From assembly GCA_910584915.1 (NCBI GenBank), contig CAJUDM010000011.1:102138-150424 (forward strand): DNA of 48,287 nucleotides. Reading direction: 5' to 3'. Position 1 is the first letter of the stretch. Every line of letters starts with the position of its first letter. The position numbers and the translations under genes are program-made. Origin of the DNA: an uncultured Lachnospiraceae bacterium. GTDB lineage: Bacteria; Bacillota; Clostridia; Lachnospirales; Lachnospiraceae. The notes beneath the pieces were generated by a model. The model had not been told where the DNA came from and did not search any database. It saw nothing but the letters and a program-made list of their open reading frames with translations. This document shows positions 1 to 7,333 of this stretch, piece after piece.

Positions 1-88
1 CCAGGCGCTCATCTATCCCATCCAGATGCTCATTTATCGGCTGCAATAATACCTGTATCGCCCGCAGATCATTCTTTGTCAATGCCAT
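1..88 (-). CDS. Small protein, N-terminal part only (cut by window edge)
   Basis: The first 29 codons of a minus-strand gene run off the left edge. The ATG at 88 follows GGAGGG with a 7-base gap. The visible residues begin MALTKNDLRAIQ and continue with a Leu/Ile/Asp/Glu pattern (QPINEHLDGIDERL) that looks like the start of a heptad coiled coil. Similar short coiled-coil proteins with this opening are, from memory, common in Lachnospiraceae and have no assigned function. A promoter candidate lies at 332-360, giving a leader of about 240 bases. Confidence 0.6.
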   Translation of the reverse strand, partial: MALTKNDLRAIQVLLQPINEHLDGIDERL

Positions 89-331
89 CCCATCGCCCTC
101 CTTTCGCTTATCTCTGCCCATCCGTTTTTCATTTTTGATCTCATACTTTTCCTCTCTTTCGGATCTGACAGAGAGAGACCTCCTCATATTCTCCCCGCAG
201 ATCATTTATTCAGTTTATTCAGCAAGGAGTCTGCAGATATTTGTTCCGCTTTGATACAGAAAGCCACATTACTTGAGAAGCTCCTGTCAAGATAATAAAG
301 AATCTTAGAAAGGTTTCTTTGCCTAAGTTTC

Positions 332-360
332 AGTGTAGCATAACCTCTTTCTTTTTACAA
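332..360 (-). promoter_or_regulatory. Promoter candidate for the small left-edge gene
   Basis: Reading the minus strand there is TTGTAA (355-360), a 17-base spacer and TACACT (332-337). A TG one base ahead of the -10 gives an extended -10 (TGCTACACT). It points to the gene starting at 88. No experimental support. Confidence 0.4.
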
Positions 361-523
361 GGAAATCTTTCATTTTGTCCCAAAATTTGTAACAGTTTAA
401 CTGAATGGCTGAACTGTCACAAAAATTTACAGCAGCCAAACCCGTGCCATCCGGGCGGGCAGCTCCGGTGTACTTTCTCTGCTGTCTCAGCTGATTTTGC
501 AGAAATAAATTTATCCCTGAACC

Positions 524-582
524 AAAAGAAGTCCCGTCCAAACTATCGGGGCAAAGCCGCCATAGCAATGACCGGAACTTCC
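524..582 (-). terminator. Possible weak terminator after gltD
   Basis: On the minus strand an imperfect inverted repeat (570-582 with 528-539, GAAGT pairing with ACTTC plus G/C pairs) is followed by TTTTGG, 17-75 bases past the gltD stop. The loop is long and the U-run short, so this is tentative. Confidence 0.3.
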
Positions 583-598
583 TGTCAATCTTTCCCTT

Positions 599-2092
599 TT
601 ACTGCACCATCAGATTGGTATATCCCATCAGGCTTAAATCCACTTCCCGCGCGCATTCTCTGCCCTGGCGGATCGCCTTCACCACCAGCGACTGCCCGGT
701 GTGCATATCTCCGGCGGCAAATACCCGCTCCGCGGAAGTCAGAAAGCTGTCCGGTTTTGTCTTCACATTGCTCCGCCCGTCCACTTCCGTCTGAAAAGCA
801 TCCGTCACATATTTCTGGCTCCCCAGAAACCCCGCCGCAATGATAAGCACCTCACAGGGAAGCTCCCTTTCGCTCCCCTCTATCTCCGCCATCACCATGC
901 GCCCGCTCTTTTTATCCTTCTGAAATCCCACCTTCACGGTCTTCACCGCGGTCAGGTTTCCCTCTTTGTCCTTCACAAACTCTTTCACGGTAGTCTCATA
1001 GACTCTGGGATCTTTCCCGAATACCGCGATCGCCTCCTCCTGACCGTAATCCGTCTTGCAGACCTTCGGCCACTGGGGCCAGGGATTATCCTCCGCGCGC
1101 TGATCCGGCGCCTTCGGCATCATCTCAAGCTGCGTCACCGACTTACAGCCGTGCCGGACGCAGGTGCCCACACAATCGTTACCCGTGTCGCCGCCGCCTA
1201 CGATCACCACATTTTTCCTTTTGACATCCACATACTTTTTATCCGCAAAATCACTCTCCAGAAGGCTCCTCGTGTTCCGCGTCAGAAAATCCACGGCATA
1301 GTAAATGCCCTTCGCATCCCGCCCCGGCGCGCTCAGATCCCTCGGCTCCGAGGAGCCGCAGGCGAGCACGATCCGGTCAAATTCCCCGAGCAGTTCCTCC
1401 GCCTTCTTATCCTTCCCCACATCCACACCGGTCACGAAGGTAATGCCTTCCTCCTCCATGATCTTCACCTTGCGCTCAATAATGTGTTTCTCCAGCTTCA
1501 TATTCGGAATGCCGTACATCAAAAGCCCGCCGATACGATCAGAGCGCTCAAACACCGTCACCAGATGCCCGCGCCTGTTGAGCTGATCCGCCGCCGCAAG
1601 CCCGGACGGACCGGAACCCACCACTGCCACTTTCTTGCCGGTCCGCACTTTCGGCGGCTTCGCCGCCGCATAGCCCTTCTGGTAGGCATTCTCTATGATT
1701 GCATACTCATTCTCTTTTGTGGACACCGCCTCCCCGTCCAGGGAGCAGGTGCAAGCCTTCTCGCACAGCGCCGGGCAGACCCTCGATGTAAATTCCGGAA
1801 AATTGTTCGTCTTATGCAGCCTGTTGTAAGCCTCCTGCCAGTTTCCCCTGTACACCAGTTCATTCCACTCCGGCACAAGATTGTGCAGCGGACACCCGCT
1901 TGTCATCCCCGCCAGCGTCATCCCCGCCTGACAGAACGGTACACCGCAGTCCATACACCGCGCCCCCTGCAGGCTCTGCTTCTCCATCGGCAGATGATCA
2001 TGAAATTCGTCAAAATGCCTGATGCGCTCCTTCGGCTCCTGCGCTTTCGCCGTCTCTCTTTTATAGTCCAAAAATCCGGTCGGTTTTCCCAT
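599..2092 (-). CDS. gltD: Glutamate synthase (NADPH) small subunit
   Basis: The 497-residue beta subunit of glutamate synthase passes electrons from NADPH through FAD and Fe-S clusters to the large subunit for reductive transfer of the glutamine amide to 2-oxoglutarate. The N-terminus carries the cluster cysteines (C46, C49, C54 in CMDCGVPFC, then C67, then VCPALCEKACTC at about 105-116). The FAD-binding GSGPSG is at about 159-164 and the NADPH-binding VIVGGGDTGND at about 300. Length is normal for the family. The start at 2092 (MGKPTGF) is chosen over an upstream in-frame codon at 2134 because AGGAG sits 8 bases ahead and homologues begin there. It lies downstream of gltB, separated by 348 bp of repeats. 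Confidence 0.96.
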   Translation of the reverse strand: MGKPTGFLDYKRETAKAQEPKERIRHFDEFHDHLPMEKQSLQGARCMDCGVPFCQAGMTLAGMTSGCPLHNLVPEWNELVYRGNWQEAYNRLHKTNNFPEFTSRVCPALCEKACTCSLDGEAVSTKENEYAIIENAYQKGYAAAKPPKVRTGKKVAVVGSGPSGLAAADQLNRRGHLVTVFERSDRIGGLLMYGIPNMKLEKHIIERKVKIMEEEGITFVTGVDVGKDKKAEELLGEFDRIVLACGSSEPRDLSAPGRDAKGIYYAVDFLTRNTRSLLESDFADKKYVDVKRKNVVIVGGGDTGNDCVGTCVRHGCKSVTQLEMMPKAPDQRAEDNPWPQWPKVCKTDYGQEEAIAVFGKDPRVYETTVKEFVKDKEGNLTAVKTVKVGFQKDKKSGRMVMAEIEGSERELPCEVLIIAAGFLGSQKYVTDAFQTEVDGRSNVKTKPDSFLTSAERVFAAGDMHTGQSLVVKAIRQGRECAREVDLSLMGYTNLMVQ

Positions 2093-2125
2093 TTTTCTAT
2101 CTCCTATTCCAGTTCTACAAATACT

Positions 2126-2240
2126 CCGACTCACAAACGCTTTGCTTTTTGTTCGTATCCCTCGCTTTCAGCTCGGTCCGTTCCGACTCACAAACGCTTC
2201 GCTTTTTGTTCGTATCCCTCGCTTTCAGCTCGGTCCGTTC
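2126..2240 (-). repeat. Tandem pair of a 57-bp repeat in the gltD leader
   Basis: Two head-to-tail copies (2126-2182 and 2183-2239) are almost identical; the visible difference is CTTTGC against CTTCGC. The core read on the plus strand is CAAACGCTTCGCTTTTTG, then TTCGTATCCCTCGC, then TTTCAGCTCGGTCC. A third copy ends the window at 48233-48287. The pair begins 33 bp upstream of the gltD start, so it would be in the transcribed leader. On the minus strand each copy contains the short direct repeat AAAGCGAGG / AAAGCGAAG. Confidence 0.9.
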
Positions 2241-2247
2241 CAATTCC

Positions 2248-2409
2248 GCATATGCCCGTACAGCACACAATACCCGAGGACAAATTTCCATCTGCTTTCG
2301 CTAACTGGAACCTTCTTAATTTGCTTATACAAATCAAGAAGCAGCAAATAACTTCACCTGACGGTTCCGTTATTTTTAATTGTCCTGTGCACTGTACTGG
2401 CATATGCCG
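2248..2409. repeat. Large imperfect inverted repeat in the gltB-gltD spacer
   Basis: The arm 2248-2287 (GCATATGCCCGTACAG then CACAC, then AGGACAA) pairs with 2378-2409 read in reverse (GGCATATGCCAGTACAG then TGCAC, then AGGACAA), with an 8-base insertion in one arm. Inside are further hairpins, such as CTTCTT-ATTTG pairing with CAAAT-AAGAAG around 2309-2342. It may be a small non-coding mobile element or an RNA fold that separates the two gltBD cistrons. Confidence 0.7.
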
Positions 2410-2440
2410 TTCGGACAGATACTGTCTCTCTGCACACTGC

Positions 2441-5400
2441 TCATTGTTTGCACGCATAGAACGCCTCGATCTGCGCCTGCTCCGCCGAAAGCCCTTTCTC
2501 CTCCATCTGCACGATCATCCTCTGGATCTTCTCGTAATCATGGGGGATGACCTTCTTGAACTTCGTCAGATACTCCGCGAAGTGATCCAGAATCTCCCTT
2601 CCTTTGACTGAACCGGTCAGTGCAACATGTTCCCTGATCATCTCCTTCAGCTCGATCACATCATACTTGGAAGTCACCTCGTAGGAGGAGACCATCTCTT
2701 TATTGATCTTCGTGTACAGGTCATTGTCATCGTCCAGCACGTACGCCACGCCGCCGCTCATACCCGCCGCAAAGTTCTTGCCCACCTTGCCGATGACCGC
2801 GACTCTTCCGCCGGTCATATACTCACAGCCGTGGTCGCCCACGCCTTCCACCACCGCCAGCGCACCGGAATTTCTGACACAGAACCGCTCCCCGGCGACA
2901 CCGCCTATATACGCCTTCCCCGAAGTCGCCCCGTAGAGCGCCACATTGCCGATGATGATATTTTCATCCTGTTTAAAACTGCTGCCTTTCGGCGGATAGA
3001 CGATCAGCTTGCCGCCGGAAAGCCCCTTGCCGAAATAATCGTTAGAATCGCCTTCCAGCTCCAGTGTCAGCCCCCTCGGGATAAAAGCGCCGAAGCTCTG
3101 CCCGCCGGAACCGTGACACAATACCTTCCAGGTATCCTCCTCCACGCCCTCTCCATACCGCTTTGTGACCTCCGAGCCGAAGATCGTCCCGAAAGTTCTG
3201 TCAGTGTTGGAAACCGTCAGTTCCAGGGAAGCTTTCTCTCCGCTCTCCAACGCCTTCCCGAGCTTTTTCAGCAGCACCTTCATATCCAGCGTCTTTTCCA
3301 GTTTAAAATCATAGACCTGTCTCGGATCAAAGATATATTTCCCGCCGGACTTCTCGTAAGGGTTCTGTAAGATCAGCCCTAGATCCACCTTTTTCAGCCG
3401 CTCCGGCAGATCTTCCCTCATTTTCAGAAACTCCGTGTGCCCCACCAGTTCATCCACGGTGCGCACCCCCAGCTTCGCCATATACTCCCGCAGTTCCTCC
3501 GCGATAAATTTCATAAAGTTTTCCACATACTCCGGTTTCCCGCGGAACCTCTTCCTGAGCTCCGGATTCTGGGTAGCCACGCCCACAGGGCAGGTGTCCA
3601 GATTGCAGACGCGCATCATCACACAGCCCATCGTCACAAGGGGCGCCGTGGCAAAGCCGAACTCCTCCGCGCCGAGGATCGCCGCGATCGCCACATCCCT
3701 GCCGCTCATCAGCTTTCCGTCGGTCTCGATCCGCACCTTGTTCCGCAGCCCGTTCTGGATCAAAGTCTGATGCGTCTCCGCCAGCCCCAGCTCCCAGGGC
3801 AGCCCCGCATTGTGGATGGACGTTCTGGGCGCCGCGCCCGTCCCGCCGTCATAACCGGAAACCAGGATCACCTGCGCGCCCGCCTTTGCCACACCTGCCG
3901 CCACTGTGCCGACGCCCGCCTCGGAGACCAGTTTTACCGAGATCCGCGCCTCCCGGTTGGCGTTCTTCAGATCATAGATGAGCTGCGCCAGATCCTCGAT
4001 GGAATAAATATCGTGATGGGGCGGCGGCGAGATCAGGCTCACGCCCGGCGTGGAGTGCCTCGTCTTCGCGATCCAGGGATACACCTTGCTGCCCGGCAGA
4101 TGCCCGCCCTCGCCAGGCTTCGCTCCCTGCGCCATCTTGATCTGGATCTCCTTTGCGCTGATCAGATACCGGCTTGTCACGCCGAAACGTCCGGACGCCA
4201 CCTGCTTGATCGCGGAACACTTATCTTCCCCGCTCCCGCTTGTCGCAAGCCGCTCCTCGTCCTCGCCGCCCTCGCCGGTATTGGACTTCCCGCGCAGATG
4301 ATTCATGGCGATCGCCAGCGTCTCATGGGCTTCCTTCGAGATCGAACCGTAGGACATGGCGCCGGTCTTAAACCTCGTGACGATCTTTTCCACGCTCTCC
4401 ACTTCCTCGAGAGGCACCGGTTTTTTCGCAAACTGAAACGTCATCAGCCCGCGCAGGGTGCGCACCGACTCCTCATTGTCCACCAACGCCGTATACTGTT
4501 TAAACAACTGATAATCCCCGCGCCTTGTCGCCTCCTGCAGCGTGTGGATCGTCGCCGGATTGTACAGATGCTCCTCCGCGCCGCTGCGCATCTGATGATG
4601 CCCCGGATTGTCCAAAGACAGATCGTTCTCCAGCCCCAGCGGATCGAACGCCATCGAATGCAGCGTATCCACTTCCTTCTCAATATCCTTCAACGTGATA
4701 CCGCCCACCCGGCAGACCGTCCCCGTAAAATATGTATCAATGACACTTCTGTCAATTCCGATCGCCTCAAAGATCTTGGAACCCTCATAGGACTGGATCG
4801 TGGATATCCCCATCTTGGAAGCGATCTTGACGATACCGTGCAGCACCGCATCGTTGTAATCATCCACCGCCGCATAATAATCCTTATCCAACATATGCTT
4901 CTCGATCAGTTCCTTCACGCTCTCCTGCGCCAGATAAGGATTCACGGCACAGGCACCAAACCCGAGAAGCGTCGCAAAATGATGCACCTCCCTGGGCTCC
5001 GCGGACTCGAGGATCACCGCCACGCTGGTGCGCTTCTTTGTCTCCACCAGGTGCTGGTTCAATGCCGAAACCGCAAGCAGGGACGGGATCGCCACATGGT
5101 TCTCATCCACCCCGCGATCCGACAGGATCAGAATATTCACACCCTTCCTGAACTCCCTGTCCGCCTCCACAAAGAGCCGGTTCACAGCCTTCTCCAGACT
5201 GGTATTCTTATAGTAAATGATCGGCACCACGCCCACCTGGAACCCCTCGTGGCACATGTTTTTGATCTTCAAAATATCCGTGTTGGTGAGGATCGGATTG
5301 CGCACTTTCAGCACCGTACAGTTATCCGGTTTCTCCTCCAGAAGATTCCCGTCCCTGCCGATGTAGACCGTGGTGGACGTCACGATCTCCTCCCTGATCG

Positions 5401-6985
5401 CATCGATGGGCGGATTTGTCACCTGCGCAAAAAGCTGTTTAAAGGAATCGAACAGCGGATGATGCGCCTCAGAGAGCACCGGCAGAGGCGTATCGATCCC
5501 CATCGCCGCCGTCGCCTCCGCCCCGTTTTTCGCCATCGGAAGAATGCTGTTTTTCAGCTCCTCATACGTATAGCCGAATGCCTTCTGCATCTTCTGCCTC
5601 TCCACATCGGAAAACTCCGGCACCCGCTTATTCGGTATCTTCAGCTCATGCAGCGTCACAAGATGGGAGTCCAGCCACTCCCCGTAAGGCTCCCTGGACG
5701 CGTAATGTTCCTTGATCTCATCGTCCCCGATGACTCTGCCCGCCGCCGTATCCACAAGCAACATCTTCCCCGGATGCAGCCGCTCCTTCACCAAAATCCT
5801 CGAAGGCTCGATATCCAGCACCCCAACCTCCGAGGCGAGGATCAGCGTGTCATCCTTTGTGATCAGATAGCGGGAAGGACGAAGGCCGTTCCGATCGAGC
5901 ACCGCCCCCATCACATCCCCGTCGGAAAACACGATGGACGCAGGACCGTCCCAGGGTTCCATCATGGTCGCGTAATACTGGTAAAAATCCCGCTTCTTCT
6001 GACTCATGGTCCTGTTGTTCGCCCAGGGCTCCGGGATCGTGATCATCACCGCCAGCGGCAGATCCATCCCGCTCATCACGAGAAATTCCAGCGTATTGTC
6101 CAACATGGCGGAATCCGAGCCCGAGGCGCTGATCACCGGCAGCACCTTCCCAAGCTGATCCCTCAGGTGCTCCGACTCCATATTCTCCTCCCGCGCCAGC
6201 ATCTTATCCGCATTGCCGCGGATCGTATTGATCTCCCCGTTATGTACAATAAAGCGGTTCGGATGAGCCCTCTCCCAGGACGGATTTGTGTTGGTGGAAA
6301 ACCTCGAATGCACGATGGCTATCGCCGACATGTAATCCTGATCCTGCAGATCGGCAAAAAAGGTCCGAAGCTGCCCCACCAGAAACATCCCCTTATAGAC
6401 GATGGTCCTGCTGGATAAAGAAACCACGTAAGTCACATCCGTGGACTGCTCGAAGATCCGCCTGACAATATAGAGCTTCCTGTCAAAGGCAAGCCCCTTC
6501 TCCACATCGAACGGCTTTTTCACGAAACCCTGCATAATATAGGGCATACACTCCACAGCCTTCTTCCCCAGCACCTCCGGGAAGACTGCCACATCACGCC
6601 AGCCCAGAAATTCCAGCCCTTCCTTCTCCACGATGATCTCGAACATCTTTTTCGCCTGATTTCTCTGCAGCTCATCCTGCGGGAAAAAGAACATGCCCAC
6701 GCCGTACTCCCGCTCACCGCCGATCCGGATGCCCAACGGGTTTGTCACCTTGCGCATAAACCGGTGCGGCACCTGCGTCAAAATGCCGACGCCGTCCCCG
6801 GTCTTCCCTTCCGCGTCCTTCCCCGCCCTGTGCTCTAAATTCTCCACGATCCTCAGGGCGTTCTCCACGGTATCCCTGCTCTTGATCCCCTTAATATTCA
6901 CACAGGCACCGATCCCGCAGTTATCATGTTCAAACTCACTCCTGTAAAGCGGCGCCACCGGCGTCTCCATTTTCACATCAAACAT
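2441..6985 (-). CDS. gltB: Glutamate synthase large subunit
   Basis: This 1514-residue alpha subunit hydrolyses glutamine at an N-terminal Ntn amidotransferase site, channels ammonia, and makes glutamate from 2-oxoglutarate at an FMN site. The catalytic nucleophile is C23 in HDNCGIGACV, so a 22-residue propeptide should be removed. Downstream lie the central domain, the FMN barrel (GEGGED, PGEGGHLPG, SGYDGGTGAAPR), the 3Fe-4S cysteines C-x5-C-x4-C (CVMMRVCNLDTC, about 1118-1130), and the C-terminal beta-helix rich in glycine repeats. The open frame extends 48 codons upstream, but the ATG at 6985 has GGAG 8 bases ahead and fits the family start. It is first of the gltB-gltD pair, behind a folded leader. 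Confidence 0.96.
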   Translation of the reverse strand: MFDVKMETPVAPLYRSEFEHDNCGIGACVNIKGIKSRDTVENALRIVENLEHRAGKDAEGKTGDGVGILTQVPHRFMRKVTNPLGIRIGGEREYGVGMFFFPQDELQRNQAKKMFEIIVEKEGLEFLGWRDVAVFPEVLGKKAVECMPYIMQGFVKKPFDVEKGLAFDRKLYIVRRIFEQSTDVTYVVSLSSRTIVYKGMFLVGQLRTFFADLQDQDYMSAIAIVHSRFSTNTNPSWERAHPNRFIVHNGEINTIRGNADKMLAREENMESEHLRDQLGKVLPVISASGSDSAMLDNTLEFLVMSGMDLPLAVMITIPEPWANNRTMSQKKRDFYQYYATMMEPWDGPASIVFSDGDVMGAVLDRNGLRPSRYLITKDDTLILASEVGVLDIEPSRILVKERLHPGKMLLVDTAAGRVIGDDEIKEHYASREPYGEWLDSHLVTLHELKIPNKRVPEFSDVERQKMQKAFGYTYEELKNSILPMAKNGAEATAAMGIDTPLPVLSEAHHPLFDSFKQLFAQVTNPPIDAIREEIVTSTTVYIGRDGNLLEEKPDNCTVLKVRNPILTNTDILKIKNMCHEGFQVGVVPIIYYKNTSLEKAVNRLFVEADREFRKGVNILILSDRGVDENHVAIPSLLAVSALNQHLVETKKRTSVAVILESAEPREVHHFATLLGFGACAVNPYLAQESVKELIEKHMLDKDYYAAVDDYNDAVLHGIVKIASKMGISTIQSYEGSKIFEAIGIDRSVIDTYFTGTVCRVGGITLKDIEKEVDTLHSMAFDPLGLENDLSLDNPGHHQMRSGAEEHLYNPATIHTLQEATRRGDYQLFKQYTALVDNEESVRTLRGLMTFQFAKKPVPLEEVESVEKIVTRFKTGAMSYGSISKEAHETLAIAMNHLRGKSNTGEGGEDEERLATSGSGEDKCSAIKQVASGRFGVTSRYLISAKEIQIKMAQGAKPGEGGHLPGSKVYPWIAKTRHSTPGVSLISPPPHHDIYSIEDLAQLIYDLKNANREARISVKLVSEAGVGTVAAGVAKAGAQVILVSGYDGGTGAAPRTSIHNAGLPWELGLAETHQTLIQNGLRNKVRIETDGKLMSGRDVAIAAILGAEEFGFATAPLVTMGCVMMRVCNLDTCPVGVATQNPELRKRFRGKPEYVENFMKFIAEELREYMAKLGVRTVDELVGHTEFLKMREDLPERLKKVDLGLILQNPYEKSGGKYIFDPRQVYDFKLEKTLDMKVLLKKLGKALESGEKASLELTVSNTDRTFGTIFGSEVTKRYGEGVEEDTWKVLCHGSGGQSFGAFIPRGLTLELEGDSNDYFGKGLSGGKLIVYPPKGSSFKQDENIIIGNVALYGATSGKAYIGGVAGERFCVRNSGALAVVEGVGDHGCEYMTGGRVAVIGKVGKNFAAGMSGGVAYVLDDDNDLYTKINKEMVSSYEVTSKYDVIELKEMIREHVALTGSVKGREILDHFAEYLTKFKKVIPHDYEKIQRMIVQMEEKGLSAEQAQIEAFYACKQ

Positions 6986-7000
6986 ATCTTTTTCTCCATT

Positions 7001-7112
7001 CCAGTACCGTATCTGCTCATCCGGTATCATAGCGGCAGAGCAATTTGCAGCCGCTTTGCATCTGCAAATTCTCTGGATACCTGCAGAGCAGATACTGTTT
7101 CCAGTACCGCAT
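7001..7112 (-). repeat. Proximal structured unit of the gltB leader
   Basis: This unit is bounded by copies of CCAGTACCG(C/T)AT (7001-7012 and 7101-7112). Between them four helices nest in order: 7009-7018 with 7086-7095 (10 bp), 7023-7028 with 7076-7081 (6 bp), 7036-7040 with 7071-7075 (5 bp), and 7042-7050 with 7062-7070 (9 bp, AATTTGCAG/CTGCAAATT). The unit ends just ahead of the gltB ribosome site. The nesting makes a long RNA hairpin very likely; its role is unknown. Confidence 0.7.
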
Positions 7113-7218
7113 CCGTCCTCCCGGCGCACCTTACCCGAAGACAGGTTTTCAGCCGCTTGTGCGTCTGCAAACCGTCTTGTGCGCCGTCCGGACTACTGCT
7201 GTTATTCCAGTACCGCAT
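7101..7218 (-). repeat. Distal structured unit of the gltB leader
   Basis: A second unit of about 106 bp is bounded by the same CCAGTACCGCAT word at 7101-7112 and 7207-7218. Its helices are 7123-7129 with 7179-7185 (GGCGCAC/GTGCGCC) and 7138-7148 with 7169-7178 (AAGAC-A-GGTTT with AAACC-G-TCTT). It resembles the proximal unit in layout but not in stem sequence, which suggests conserved structure or repeated insertion of a palindromic element. Confidence 0.6.
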
Positions 7219-7229
7219 TCACGCAAATA

Positions 7230-7283
7230 ATAAAACAAAAAAAGTCGCAAAGTGAGCATCCCCCGCTCCTTTGCGACTTTCGA
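7230..7283 (-). terminator. Rho-independent terminator of the cyclase/HD-GYP operon
   Basis: On the minus strand a 12-bp stem (AAAGTCGCAAAG pairing with CTTTGCGACTTT) is followed by TTTTTGTTTT. It lies about 50 bases past the stop of the GAF/HD-GYP gene and separates that operon from gltB. It could also act as an attenuator in a longer gltB leader, but its position suits a terminator. Confidence 0.88.
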
Positions 7284-7333
7284 GTACCACTATACAACAA
7301 AAATTTTTATTTGTAAAGAGCCAGAAAAAATTT

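Larger units (their letters stand above)
89..598. other. Intergenic region of about 510 bp without a convincing gene
   Basis: Between the left-edge gene and the gltD stop there are open frames of 80-170 codons, but none has a convincing ribosome site or recognisable protein. It holds the promoter candidate at 332-360, an 11-bp inverted repeat with one mismatch (386-397 with 412-423, TTTGT/ACAAA plus ACAGTT/AACTGT), a short TTTTG-TCC-CAAAA palindrome near 373-385, and a weak terminator-like fold at 524-582. Confidence 0.5.

Noticed and set aside
701..2611. Open frame of 636 codons on the plus strand across gltD and the spacer
   Set aside because: It runs through both 57-bp repeats and opposes gltD; the composition is that of a shadow frame.
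3437..6418. Open frame of 993 codons on the plus strand opposite gltB
   Set aside because: It is antisense to a well-supported gene, is rich in His/Arg/Pro from reversed codon bias, has no family resemblance and no ribosome site.
6986..7129. Longer gltB start
   Set aside because: The extra codons are the folded leader; the ATG at 6985 has a ribosome site and leaves the Cys nucleophile 22 residues in, as expected.
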